NCBI GenBank assembly: GCA_963604075.1
Contig: CAVCPW010000104.1
Location: 1-25,217 of the forward strand
From: Anthropogastromicrobium sp963604075
GTDB taxonomy: Bacteria; Bacillota; Clostridia; Lachnospirales; Lachnospiraceae
Reading direction: 5' to 3'
Length of the DNA: 25,217 nucleotides
Below, in pieces: positions 15,582-23,802 of the stretch (within the stretch, counting starts at the first letter, position 1; each line of letters opens with the position of its first letter). A program made the position numbers and the translations under genes. Below the pieces are notes generated by a model, which was not told where the DNA came from, ran no database searches, and was given only the letters and a program-made list of their open reading frames with translations.

Positions 15582-16415
15582 TTACATCAAAATGTGCTCT
15601 CCAGGCTTTACACAATACTCTTTTCCATCCTTCTCAAAATATAACGTATATGCGGTTGGATTAAATACTTGCTTCGCGTCCATGCTGAATACAAGCTGTC
15701 TGTAGGCTGTGACATACTCATAGATCTCTATATTCGTTGCGTACCAGATATTGTCTCTGCCACCAATGTATTCTGCAAAATTTTCGATCACATTCCAATT
15801 CTTATGTGCTTCAAATTCATAACTATGTCCCCACAAATAAAATAACCACGGAGAACTATTGGAATTATCCTCTGCAAATTTTTTTGCCAATTCCATAAGC
15901 TTTGGATCATCGTGATGACAAGTAGCCTCAAGGCGAAGCCAATCTTTAGGAATTGAAAAACCTCTGCTTGAAATTGTCGTTCTGGAATACACAATCCCAG
16001 CCGCCTTCATGCATTCAATGACGGCATCATTAAAGCTTCCATATGGATATGCCATTCCGCGCACAATCACGCCAAACTGCTCCTCCAAATTTTCACGATC
16101 CTTTACAATATCCTCCAGGCACAGATTGATCGGAAGCTGTTCAAGATGTGGGTGCGTCAACCCGTGAACTGCAACTTCCATGCCACTCTCTGAATAGAGT
16201 TTTGTGACTTGCTCTTTTGTCATTCTTCTATGGATAGTCCCTGCCGGGTACACCGTCCCTTCTGGAGCATAGCAGCCACTATTTAAATTAAAAGTTCCCT
16301 TCAATCCATTTTTATTCATGATGTCAATCAGACGAATATCCTGTTCCACGCCATCATCATAACTCAGTGTCAGTGCCTTTTTCTTTCCACCTGGAAAACG
16401 CATAAAAATTCCCAT
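15582..16415 (-). CDS. Polysaccharide deacetylase family protein (NodB/CE4)
   Basis: About 277 residues, with no signal peptide in the chosen form. The CE4 motifs are visible: LSYDDG (D20, D21; the usual form is TFDDG), the metal site H84-GLT-H88 in VAVHGLTHPHL, and a substrate-groove motif AYPYGSFN. Deacetylases of this type act on N-acetylated glycans such as peptidoglycan or chitin oligomers. A cytoplasmic form would act on oligosaccharides. Three in-frame ATGs (16427, 16415, 16403) compete. I took 16415 because GGAAAGG lies upstream, about 12-13 nt away; the spacing is not ideal and the start is uncertain. It has its own promoter and terminator. Confidence 0.85.
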   Translation of the reverse strand: MGIFMRFPGGKKKALTLSYDDGVEQDIRLIDIMNKNGLKGTFNLNSGCYAPEGTVYPAGTIHRRMTKEQVTKLYSESGMEVAVHGLTHPHLEQLPINLCLEDIVKDRENLEEQFGVIVRGMAYPYGSFNDAVIECMKAAGIVYSRTTISSRGFSIPKDWLRLEATCHHDDPKLMELAKKFAEDNSNSSPWLFYLWGHSYEFEAHKNWNVIENFAEYIGGRDNIWYATNIEIYEYVTAYRQLVFSMDAKQVFNPTAYTLYFEKDGKEYCVKPGEHILM

Positions 16416-16492
16416 GATTCTTACCATTCCTTTCCATAAATTGTCATAACGGTTTATGTATGTTTTTGCATACAACCCTATTGCTATTTTCT

Positions 16493-16521
16493 ACTATAGC
16501 ACATTCCATCATCACTGTCGA
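16493..16521 (-). promoter_or_regulatory. Promoter of the polysaccharide deacetylase gene
   Basis: Minus strand: -35 TCGACA (16521-16516, 5/6), 17-bp spacer, -10 TATAGT (16498-16493, 5/6) with a TG extension (TGC). The leader is about 70 nt. Confidence 0.6.
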
Positions 16522-16552
16522 TGCAATATTTTTGCAAAATCATTTGTATTTT

Positions 16553-17032
16553 TTACTCCCCCAGCATATCACGAAACCAAGCAGCCTCTAACATATGATA
16601 TACATGCTCGTTTGGTGTTCCTGCCCAAAGCTCTTCTTGTGAAAAATATTTCTGATTATTTTTTTCAAGCATTTTTTCTGCGAATGCTCCGACCGCACGT
16701 GATCTTGACTGTCCGGCGTAGCAATGAATTAACAGCGTATCTACATCCATGTGATCGCGAATAAATGCGATAACAGCATCTGCCATTTTCTCATCAAACA
16801 ATACAGCTCCTTCTGTTTCCTTCACGACATCGTCAAAATACAAAGTAAGAACACCTTTGCAGAATTTATTTTCTGAAAACGTAACACCAAAACCACCCGT
16901 ATGCGTATCCTGAATTGAGATAACCGCATAGATCTCTTTTCTTTTTGCATCCTCTTCGCATCCTACTGGATAATAATGATCCACCACAAAATCAAATGCT
17001 TCATTCAATGATTTCACTAATACTCGCTTCAT
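16553..17032 (-). CDS. Small tyrosine/dual-specificity phosphatase-like protein
   Basis: A 159-residue cytoplasmic protein. The CX5R phosphatase loop is intact: LLIHCYAGQSRSR with C104 and R110, preceded by a beta-strand (MDVDTLLIHC) and followed by a helix. An acidic loop (YFDDVVKE) earlier could supply the general acid. It probably hydrolyses phosphotyrosine or another phosphate ester; the substrate is unknown. The start at 17032 has GGGGAG nine bases upstream, and the longer ORF to 17134 overlaps the promoter. The 19-nt gap to the upstream coding remnant (stop at 17052) looks like a former operon junction. It could also be one of the uncharacterised phosphatase-fold proteins without activity. 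Confidence 0.75.
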   Translation of the reverse strand: MKRVLVKSLNEAFDFVVDHYYPVGCEEDAKRKEIYAVISIQDTHTGGFGVTFSENKFCKGVLTLYFDDVVKETEGAVLFDEKMADAVIAFIRDHMDVDTLLIHCYAGQSRSRAVGAFAEKMLEKNNQKYFSQEELWAGTPNEHVYHMLEAAWFRDMLGE

Positions 17033-17051
17033 TTGCCATTCTCCCCAATAC

Positions 17052-17317
17052 TCATTTTTCAATAATTTTATTATAACATGCTTTCTGCCCCTTGTCATTG
17101 AGTTCGTTGTTCTCTTCAGTCTCAATATATTCATATACGTTCACGTCATTTCCAAGCAAATCCACAAATTCATCGGGAATGGAGGTACAATCCTTCCTTT
17201 CTGGCTATTTGCAATAAATTTCGTATTGTAAAACATCAGTTCTGGTGTTACAATATTCTTGAAAGGAAAAATTTTAACGTGCAAAAGATAAAGTGGCTTA
17301 ATTTCAAATCTATTTAT
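17052..17317 (-). pseudogene. Decayed coding remnant upstream of the phosphatase-like gene
   Basis: Not recognised. The minus-strand frame ending in TGA at 17052 reads as plausible protein for about 50 codons (it includes PDEFVDLLGNDVNVYEYIE and ends KACYNKIIEK). It is closed upstream by TAG at 17207-17205. The neighbouring frame (17317 to about 17178) reads on plausibly as TPELMFYNTKFIANSQKG, as if a frameshift at about 17178-17204 split one gene. Its stop is 19 nt before the phosphatase ATG, with that gene's ribosome site in between, as in an operon. The call rests only on codon and amino-acid texture. Confidence 0.3.
17070..17098 (-). promoter_or_regulatory. Promoter of the phosphatase-like gene
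   Basis: Minus strand: -35 ATGACA (17098-17093, 5/6), 17-bp spacer, perfect -10 TATAAT (17075-17070). The leader is about 30 nt. It lies inside the decayed coding remnant. Confidence 0.65.
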
Positions 17318-17408
17318 CTATTTAAATTCAAAAAATTCGACTTCAAGCCAATAAAGTACACCCGATAAAATCCAAAATTTGGAAATAATTTCGAAATGGA
17401 GAAATTTT

Positions 17409-17837
17409 ATGGGAAACAAAAACAAAAAGCGCCCAAGGAGGACATCGGATATGTGTGAGGCATTGAGAGAGCTTATGAAGGAAGAAATTGAAGAAGAGCT
17501 GAAGAAAAATCGTGAGCAAGCAATCCAGCAAGGACTTGCACAAGGACTTCAACAGGGACTTAAGTAAGGGATTGAGCAGGGACTTGAGCAGGGACTTGAA
17601 CAGGGACTTGAACAGGGACTTAAGCAAGGCATCAAGCAGGGTGTTGAACAAGGTCTTCAGCAAGGCATCAAGCAGGGTGTTGAACAAGGTCTTCAGCAAG
17701 GCATCAAGCAAGGTGTTGACCGCGGCCGCATCGAGCAGTTAATTGATCTTGTTAAGCAAAATCTTCTGCCTATTGAAACGGCTGCACAGTGCGCAAAAAT
17801 GACACTTGACGAATTTAAAGTGGCAATGGAGAAATGA
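17409..17837 (+). pseudogene. Gln-Gly repeat protein (Rpn/PD-(D/E)XK-nuclease-like tail) interrupted by TAA
   Basis: An ATG at 17409 with GGAG upstream opens 52 codons: a basic start, then TSDMCEALRELMKEEIEEEL, then QGLxQGL repeats. A TAA at 17565-17567 sits where the repeat has CAA elsewhere, so one C-to-T change explains it. The same frame stays open for 89 further codons, through about 13 more QG-type tetrapeptides and a tail (RIEQLIDLVKQNLLPIETAA...LDEFKVAME), to TGA at 17837. The M-CEAL-ELM helix, Gly-Gln repeats and short C-terminal helical tail resemble the C-termini of Rpn-family (transposase_31/PDDEXK) proteins in Clostridia. The nuclease domain expected before it is absent, so this is probably a remnant. 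Family assignment is from memory. Confidence 0.6.
17628..17699. repeat. 36-bp perfect direct repeat inside a 12-bp coding repeat array
   Basis: Two identical 36-bp units (17628-17663 and 17664-17699) encode GIKQGVEQGLQQ, and a third begins at 17700. The whole stretch from about 17526 to 17717 is built on a 12-bp period (four residues, G-x-x-Q). Such arrays change copy number easily by slippage while keeping the frame. Confidence 0.85.
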
Positions 17838-17890
17838 AACGGCTAATAAGGATATATCTGATACATCAATAGCTGTCAATTTCTCATAGC

Positions 17891-17937
17891 AAAAGAGCGT
17901 CCTATCTGACCACAAAAATCAGATAGAACGCTCTTTT
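17891..17937. terminator. Bidirectional terminator between the repeat gene and the ABC exporter operon
   Basis: A 10-bp stem (17891-17900 with 17928-17937), one mismatch, then 8 bp (17902-17909 with 17919-17926), with AAAA on one side and TTTT on the other. It lies between convergent transcription units. Confidence 0.85.
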
Positions 17938-17990
17938 CTTAACTTTTTCGGGATGCGCTCACAATGTAGTGGGTGCTGAGACGCGATGCT

Positions 17991-19772
17991 TTACCCCTGC
18001 TGGCTATCCACCTCATGATGAATCTGCAGCTCATACAGCTTCTTGTAGATTCCATTCTGTGCCAGCAGCTCCTGGTGCGTTCCTCGCTCACGAATCTTTC
18101 CCTTATGCATAACCATGATACAGTCAGCATGCTGAATCGTAGAAAGACGATGCGCTACCATAATAGTAGTACGCCCTTTCATCAGCTTTTCGAGTGCTTC
18201 CTGAATCAAAATCTCCGTTTCGGTATCAATATTCGCGGTTGCCTCATCCATAACGAGAATTGCCGGCTTATGTGCAAGTGTTCTCGCGAAAGAAAGGAGC
18301 TGTCTTTCTCCTGCTGAGAATGTAGCACCTCGCTCAGTGACAAGCTCTTTATACTGATGCGGCAGTTTTTCGATAAAATGTGATGCATTGACATACTCGG
18401 CGGCAGCTTTGACGTCCTCAAATGGAATATCATCGTGCAAACGAATATTTGATTCAATATCTCCTTCGAAGATAAATACATCCTGTTGCATCTGTCCGAT
18501 TGCGCTTCTTAACTGCTTTTTGGAGAGCTTTCGGATGTCCACACCATCGATGTAGATATGTCCCTTCTGGATATCATAGTAGCGTCCAATCAGATTCAAA
18601 ATGGACGACTTTCCTGCTCCGGTCGCACCGACAAAGGCAACCTTCTCTCCCGGCTCGATCACGAAAGAGACATCACGAAGTACATAATTTTCTCCGTCGT
18701 ATGCAAACCATACATGATCAAACTCGATGCGTCCAAGTACCTTTGGCAGCACAATTGGATTCTCATCCTCCTTTACCTGCGGCTCCTCAGCAAGAATCGT
18801 GAAGATCTTCTCAGCAGATGCGATGGAGGACTGCAATGTGGAGAATTGCTCGGCAAGCTCCTGAATAGGATCAAAGAACTGCTGTATATACTGCGAGAAA
18901 ATATAGAGTGTTCCGATTGAAATTGCTCCGCCTAATACTTCATTGCTTCCGACGCCAAGTACAATCATCAGTGACAACACACTTAAGATGTAGATTAACG
19001 GGCGGAAAATCGCAAATACAAGCATTTCACGGTAGTGTGCGCGATACAACTTATAATCCTTGTCCTTAAATTCCTCGAACTTTCGCTCCTCACGTCCGAA
19101 AATTTGAATTACACGCATTCCCGAAATATTCTCAGATAAAAAAGTGTTGATGTCAGTCAGCTTCGTACGCACGATACGATATACTTTTCTAGAAATTATA
19201 CGAAAGACAACTGTGAGTATCACGACAATCGGAAGCAGCACAAAAGAAATCAGTGCCAGTCCGCCATCAAGCGCTAGCATAACTGCTGCCAGTCCGATAA
19301 TCTTTACGATATTTCGAAATAGTCGCACCAGAATACCTGAGTACATCTCATTTAATGCCTCAACATCGTTTGTCACTCTGGTGACAAGCTTTCCAACAGG
19401 TGTCAGATCAAAGAAACGACTACTTAAACTTTGAATATGCACATACAGCTCGCGTCGTATGGTTAGAATAATCTTCTGACCTGTCTTTTGCAAAATCCAG
19501 GTCTGGCTGATATTAAAAACAAAACTGATAGCCAACACAATGCCATATTTCCATGCTGTGCTAACAATCACATCATAATTGCCTTGTGCCTCAAAATTAT
19601 CTATCGCATCTGCAATTAAGATAGGCCGATACAAGTCAAAGCCGGTAAGAGACAACACCAGTACCAGACACAGCACCACCCAGCCTGCATATGGCTTCAT
19701 ATATGAGAGAAGATGCAGCAGTGCATTTCCCTTATAATTACTTTCCAATTTATCATCTGTCATTGAATTCAT
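17991..19772 (-). CDS. ABC exporter half-transporter, subunit 2 (degenerate signature motif)
   Basis: 593 residues: an N-terminal six-helix exporter domain (about 20-325) and an ATPase domain (about 345-580). Walker A is GATGAGKSS (382-390), and Walker B has the catalytic glutamate (LVMDE, E510). The signature is degenerate, FSAGERQ (485-491) instead of LSGGQ. This is the expected partner pattern for the upstream gene, which has an intact signature but lacks the glutamate. Together they would form a heterodimeric multidrug- or lipid-type exporter (TM287/288, BmrCD and LmrCD class) with one active and one degenerate ATP site. ATG 19772 has AGGGGGTG eight bases upstream, and the gap to the upstream gene is 15 bp. 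Substrate unknown. Confidence 0.92.
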   Translation of the reverse strand: MNSMTDDKLESNYKGNALLHLLSYMKPYAGWVVLCLVLVLSLTGFDLYRPILIADAIDNFEAQGNYDVIVSTAWKYGIVLAISFVFNISQTWILQKTGQKIILTIRRELYVHIQSLSSRFFDLTPVGKLVTRVTNDVEALNEMYSGILVRLFRNIVKIIGLAAVMLALDGGLALISFVLLPIVVILTVVFRIISRKVYRIVRTKLTDINTFLSENISGMRVIQIFGREERKFEEFKDKDYKLYRAHYREMLVFAIFRPLIYILSVLSLMIVLGVGSNEVLGGAISIGTLYIFSQYIQQFFDPIQELAEQFSTLQSSIASAEKIFTILAEEPQVKEDENPIVLPKVLGRIEFDHVWFAYDGENYVLRDVSFVIEPGEKVAFVGATGAGKSSILNLIGRYYDIQKGHIYIDGVDIRKLSKKQLRSAIGQMQQDVFIFEGDIESNIRLHDDIPFEDVKAAAEYVNASHFIEKLPHQYKELVTERGATFSAGERQLLSFARTLAHKPAILVMDEATANIDTETEILIQEALEKLMKGRTTIMVAHRLSTIQHADCIMVMHKGKIRERGTHQELLAQNGIYKKLYELQIHHEVDSQQG

Positions 19773-19787
19773 GTTTGCTGCACCCCC

Positions 19788-21560
19788 TTACATATCATTT
19801 AATTCCTGCTCAAGCTGCTGCTTCTCATAAATCTTTGCGTAGAAGCCGCCCTTGTTTATTAACTCAGCGTGTGTGCCATATTCAGTCAGCTCACCCTCAG
19901 TCAGTACCGCGATATGGTCTGCCTTTTGAAGTGTGGATATACGATGTGCGATGATAATCGTTGTTTTACCTTTGCGCAGACGAATCAGATTCTCCAAAAT
20001 CTGCTCCTCTGTATCGGTGTCTACAGCAGATAGTGAGTCATCCATAATCAAAACAGGTGCATCCTTAAGAAGCGCACGCGCAATAGAACTACGCTGCTTC
20101 TGTCCACCGGAAAGAGTCACGCCACGCTCTCCGACAAGTGTCTGGTATCCTTCCGGGAAGTCAACGATATTATCATGGATGCATGCTGCCTCTGCCGCCT
20201 CCTTGATATCATCGCGCAGATGCGGATGCTCAGCAATACGATCCTCAAGTCCAAATGCAATATTCTCCTCAAGTGTATCAGAGAACATGAAATTTTCCTG
20301 CGGCACATATGCCACATCGCGGTGCAATACATGAAGCGGAATCTCGTCGATTGACCTGCCATCCATAAGAAGCATCCCCTTCTGACAGTCATACACACGA
20401 AGTAAAAGATCTGCCAGAGTAGACTTTCCGCTTCCGGTACGTCCAAGCACTGCTAACATTTCGCCCTGCTTAATATGGATATTGACATTCTTTAAGACAG
20501 GTTCTTCACCATCCGGATACTGGAATGTCAGATTGCACATCTTGATATCACCATTCAAATGATCGCCATCCTTCTCGATTACCTTATCCACAATATCCGG
20601 CTTTTCTTCGAAGATATCCTTGATACGCTTGTAACCTGCTGCCGCCTGGCTGAATGTATTAATACAGTCTCCACAGGCGATCATCGGCCATACAAGCATA
20701 CCAATATAAGAATTAAAGGCAACAAATTGTCCGATGGATACACTGCCCTCTAATACCATCTTACCTCCGACAACCAGTGTTAAAAGAAGGCTGATTCCAG
20801 TAATCAGATCGAGCAGCGGGCCAAATGTACTTCTTAATTTTACAACTGCCAGATTCTTTTCCATGTTGTTCTCGTTTGCTTTCTGGAATTCGTCCAGATC
20901 TTTCTTCTCCTGAACAAATGCCTTTAACACGCGGATACCAGAAATACTCTCCTGTACCTTATCAGACAAAAAAGAAAATGCCTCCTGGCGGGCGGTCTGA
21001 CGCTTTTTCATATGAATACCAAAGAAATAGCAGCCAATCGCAACAAGTATCATTGGAATAAATGCAAGTATCGTCAAACGCAGGTCAACATAAACAATCA
21101 TCTTAATGATAACCATAAGTGACATGATAACTGCATCAAATGTCGTAATGACTGCCATACCGACTGCCACACGCACTGCCTCAAGATCATTTGTAAAATG
21201 TGCCATCAAATCTCCTGTCTTATGCTCATTGAAATAACGAGCAGACAGCGTCTCGATATGACCAAACATGTCATTTCTAAGACGATATTCAATTTTTCTG
21301 GATGCACCAAAAATACAATAACGCCATCCAAAACGGCCAAACATCATAATCAGTCCGGCACTCAATATCTTAATGAGTATCGTCAATACGCCGCTCTTCG
21401 TCAGCGCATTGTTTGTCAATCCGTCAATGATATCACCAATAAACTGCGGGATATAAATACTTGCCAGATCAACCAAAAGCAGGATACAAATGCCTACAAT
21501 GTACCACCACTTATACTCATACAGATAGTTTTTCAGTGAAAACTTCTTCTGTTTTTCCAT
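19788..21560 (-). CDS. ABC exporter half-transporter, subunit 1 (Walker B Glu replaced by Asp)
   Basis: 590 residues: a six-helix membrane domain (about 17-310) and an ATPase domain (about 335-580). Walker A is GRTGSGKST (373-381) and the signature is a canonical LSGGQ (483-487). The catalytic position after Walker B is Asp (LIMDD, D508), as in the degenerate site of heterodimeric exporters. The switch histidine in IIAHRIS is present. An AGAGG site precedes ATG 21560. It lies 45 bp after the beta-glucuronidase gene with no terminator seen between, so the three genes probably share a transcript. Exported substrate unknown. Confidence 0.93.
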   Translation of the reverse strand: MEKQKKFSLKNYLYEYKWWYIVGICILLLVDLASIYIPQFIGDIIDGLTNNALTKSGVLTILIKILSAGLIMMFGRFGWRYCIFGASRKIEYRLRNDMFGHIETLSARYFNEHKTGDLMAHFTNDLEAVRVAVGMAVITTFDAVIMSLMVIIKMIVYVDLRLTILAFIPMILVAIGCYFFGIHMKKRQTARQEAFSFLSDKVQESISGIRVLKAFVQEKKDLDEFQKANENNMEKNLAVVKLRSTFGPLLDLITGISLLLTLVVGGKMVLEGSVSIGQFVAFNSYIGMLVWPMIACGDCINTFSQAAAGYKRIKDIFEEKPDIVDKVIEKDGDHLNGDIKMCNLTFQYPDGEEPVLKNVNIHIKQGEMLAVLGRTGSGKSTLADLLLRVYDCQKGMLLMDGRSIDEIPLHVLHRDVAYVPQENFMFSDTLEENIAFGLEDRIAEHPHLRDDIKEAAEAACIHDNIVDFPEGYQTLVGERGVTLSGGQKQRSSIARALLKDAPVLIMDDSLSAVDTDTEEQILENLIRLRKGKTTIIIAHRISTLQKADHIAVLTEGELTEYGTHAELINKGGFYAKIYEKQQLEQELNDM

Positions 21561-21605
21561 TGCACTTCCTCTTTATTTTTATTAATGATGTGAGACAAAA
21601 AGTAT

Positions 21606-23375
21606 TCAGCCCCGATATGTATCAACTGAATTGAAAATGTGCTTTACCGTCTCATAGGACAGCTTCGGTCTTCTGTACTCGTCCACGATACCCTTATTAT
21701 TCATAGTTCTCGGACGGGTACTCCACCAATCATTTGTTACGCGCACATCACAGAACTGCCAAATATATACACCCGAGCAATCACCATATGACAAAATTGC
21801 ATTTAACTGTTCCTCAAGTGCCTGCACCTGATACTCCTCGGACCATTTTACCTTGGCTGGTGTGCGATAACCATAGATAGCGCCCGCACCCACCTCGGTA
21901 ATCAAAAATGGCTTTCCTGCCCCTTTAGTTGTCTGAATCCACTTATACAGATCATCCAGATAATCGGCAACAGGTGTGTTGTGATACCATTTCGGATAAA
22001 TATTGTAAGAAACAATATCAACCAGATCAAAGCAGATGTCTGTCTTAAAGCGACAGCTTGAGAATGAATGAGGACGGCTCGGATCAAGACTCTTGATTAA
22101 TTCAAACTGCGCCTTATAACATGATTTTCCGTACTCAGTATCACTCGCACATTCATTTAAAATACCCCAAATATAGATGGACGGATGATTGTAGTGAGCT
22201 GCGATCATCTCGCGGATGCAATCCTCACACTGACGCTCAAAGTTTGGATTTCTCATCTGTGCTTCGCTTAATCCTCTCGCATGATTTTCCTCCCACACTA
22301 AAATACCAAGTTCATCGCACAGATCAAGGAACAGTTCGTCATTTGGATAATGAGATGTACGAATAGAATTTGCTCCACAATCACGCGCCAGCTGCAAATC
22401 CTGCATAATCGCAGATAATGGCAGCGCACAGCCAAATTGCGGATGATCTTCGTGGCGGCAGAATCCTTTAATGTGAAGCTTTCTTCCATTTAAAAGGATA
22501 TCCTTACCTTGCACCTTTACCTCGCGGAATCCCACGCGGTCAATCAGATCATCAATTACTGTGCCATTTGTATCGAAAAGCTGTGCCGTCAATGTGTAAA
22601 GAGTCGGATGCTCCGGTGCCCAGGCTATTACATTCTCGCACACGATCAGATTGCTCTTTAGCACGATCTCATTTGCTGCGGCAGAGCTTTCTGTACTGCC
22701 GTTTTTCACATTACTATTTTCTGCATTAGCATTTTCTTTGCTGCAATTTTTTGTACTGCAGCTTTCTGTATACAATACCATTTGGGCTGTGGTATTGCCC
22801 CCCTTTAATGAAACGCTCACACTGCCATTCCATGGCTCATTGTTAAGCGATGCAATCACAATTTCAACCTGTGCATGCCAACTTCCATCCTTATAGACCG
22901 GTGTAAAGTGCATTTGCTTAATATAATGCTTAGGCAGCTGTTCCAACATAACACCTCTTGAAATACCACCGTAGCTCTGATAATCATTTTCCACGTGAAG
23001 CGCAGATGCCTCTGAAAATGAGTTATCCACAAGAACACTCAATTTATGCTCACCAGTGGCAAGATCAGTCAAAACTGCCTCAAATGGTGTAAATGCATTG
23101 TAATGCTCAGCCACTACCTTTCCATCCACACTGACCTTTGCTGTATGGCTGACGCCTTTAAAAACAAGACGCACATCACCGCCAGCCTCAAAATTACGCT
23201 CATATACCCCTTGTCCTCTGTATGCTTCAAAACCCGGATAGGTTTCCCAGCAGGACGGTACAGTTACTTTCTGAACAGGTGATGCTATTTTTTCTGTCAC
23301 CTGACTAAAATCCCACAGGGATGATGACAACTCAGTTGTCTTTCTCACCTGATGTTCTTCAAACAGACGTATCAT
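21606..23375 (-). CDS. Beta-glucuronidase (GH2 family)
   Basis: A 589-residue retaining glycosidase with the GH2 layout: jelly-roll sugar-binding domain (about 1-175), Ig-like domain, then a TIM barrel. The acid/base is E408 (WGILNEC) and the nucleophile E494 (FLITEVGAG), close to E. coli GusA E413 and E504. The N-x-K motif that selects glucuronides is present as N559-N-K561 (TMNNKGIVDEYRRPK), which argues for glucuronidase over galactosidase. No signal peptide, so cytoplasmic. The start at 23375 was chosen because AGGAGGAG precedes it and the promoter lies just upstream; the ORF itself extends to 23594. A Ser/Asn/Glu low-complexity stretch (about residues 201-235) interrupts the Ig-like domain. 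A two-gene exporter follows in the same direction. Confidence 0.92.
   Translation of the reverse strand: MIRLFEEHQVRKTTELSSSLWDFSQVTEKIASPVQKVTVPSCWETYPGFEAYRGQGVYERNFEAGGDVRLVFKGVSHTAKVSVDGKVVAEHYNAFTPFEAVLTDLATGEHKLSVLVDNSFSEASALHVENDYQSYGGISRGVMLEQLPKHYIKQMHFTPVYKDGSWHAQVEIVIASLNNEPWNGSVSVSLKGGNTTAQMVLYTESCSTKNCSKENANAENSNVKNGSTESSAAANEIVLKSNLIVCENVIAWAPEHPTLYTLTAQLFDTNGTVIDDLIDRVGFREVKVQGKDILLNGRKLHIKGFCRHEDHPQFGCALPLSAIMQDLQLARDCGANSIRTSHYPNDELFLDLCDELGILVWEENHARGLSEAQMRNPNFERQCEDCIREMIAAHYNHPSIYIWGILNECASDTEYGKSCYKAQFELIKSLDPSRPHSFSSCRFKTDICFDLVDIVSYNIYPKWYHNTPVADYLDDLYKWIQTTKGAGKPFLITEVGAGAIYGYRTPAKVKWSEEYQVQALEEQLNAILSYGDCSGVYIWQFCDVRVTNDWWSTRPRTMNNKGIVDEYRRPKLSYETVKHIFNSVDTYRG
22671..22773. 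repeat. Low-complexity insertion in the beta-glucuronidase gene
   Basis: The minus strand reads as short reiterations of TGCAGTACA, GAAAGC and GCAGAAAAT-like words, encoding a Thr/Ser/Asn/Lys/Glu-rich stretch. It splits the Ig-like domain, with recognisable sequence resuming on both sides in frame. It looks like expansion of simple repeats in a surface loop. Confidence 0.6.
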
Positions 23376-23448
23376 TTTCAAAAAACTCCTCCTTTTTTCT
23401 TCAATTCGTGTTTGCCAATTTGCCATTGAGCTAACATGCATGCCTTTT

Positions 23449-23477
23449 ATTTTAAACCATATACAAAAGAATAACAA
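23449..23477 (-). promoter_or_regulatory. Promoter of the beta-glucuronidase operon
   Basis: Minus strand: -35 TTGTTA (23477-23472), 17-bp spacer, -10 TAAAAT (23454-23449, 5/6). The leader is about 65 nt before the ATG at 23375. Confidence 0.55.
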
Positions 23478-23541
23478 TGGAGATTTCCATTTTTTTGTAT
23501 ATAAGCTACTGCTTATAAGATGCTTACAAAACTCACTTCTG

Positions 23542-23569
23542 CAAAAAGAAGGATGCCCCAACGGCATCC
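23542..23569 (-). terminator. Orphan minus-strand terminator upstream of the beta-glucuronidase operon
   Basis: A 7-bp perfect GC-rich stem (23569-23563 with 23557-23551) with a 5-nt loop, followed on the minus strand by TTCTTTTTG. No intact minus-strand gene precedes it within 23570-23829, so it may mark the end of a lost gene, or it may insulate the operon. Confidence 0.6.
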
Positions 23570-23741
23570 CGACCGAAAACAGTTGCATCTCCATCCTGTT
23601 TTGTGTATCATAAATCTATAGCAATTACGCAAAATTACTATGAAGTCTCCACGCCCATGCGGTGCATCGCTCCTATGGACGTGGTACTCTGCCAGATTTG
23701 ATAGACTCGCCTGGCCACGCCTCTGCCTGATTGGGCGAAAG

Positions 23742-23787
23742 TCAAGCGGATATTCGCAATCCATTTCGCTACTTGATTTGGTTAAAA
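23742..23787. repeat. 46-bp dispersed structured repeat, copy 2
   Basis: 43 of 46 positions match copy 1 at 11184-11229. The changes (GC to AT in the inner right arm, and one C to T) weaken the inner stem, while the outer TCAAG/CTTGA arms are kept. It ends about 40 bp before the M42 peptidase gene. Confidence 0.75.
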
Positions 23788-23802
23788 AATTATTGTAATT
23801 AT
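23774..23802 (+). promoter_or_regulatory. Possible promoter of the M42 peptidase gene, -35 within the dispersed repeat
   Basis: -35 TTGATT (23774-23779) is part of the repeat. A 17-bp spacer leads to a weak -10 TAATTA (23797-23802). No better pair was seen before the ATG at 23830. Confidence 0.3.

Noticed and set aside
17343..17711. Minus-strand ORF rich in Leu and Lys across the Gln-Gly repeat
   Set aside because: It is the antisense shadow of the plus-strand repeat, with no ribosome site.
17526..17717. CRISPR-like array
   Set aside because: The direct repeats are contiguous 12-bp and 36-bp coding units without spacers and keep a reading frame.
23376..23594. N-terminal extension of the beta-glucuronidase
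   Set aside because: The promoter and ribosome site both lie inside the extension, GH2 homology starts after 23375, and the extension crosses an apparent terminator.
23513..23764. 83-residue minus-strand ORF
   Set aside because: It crosses a terminator, has no ribosome site and no recognisable domain; it overlaps the dispersed repeat.
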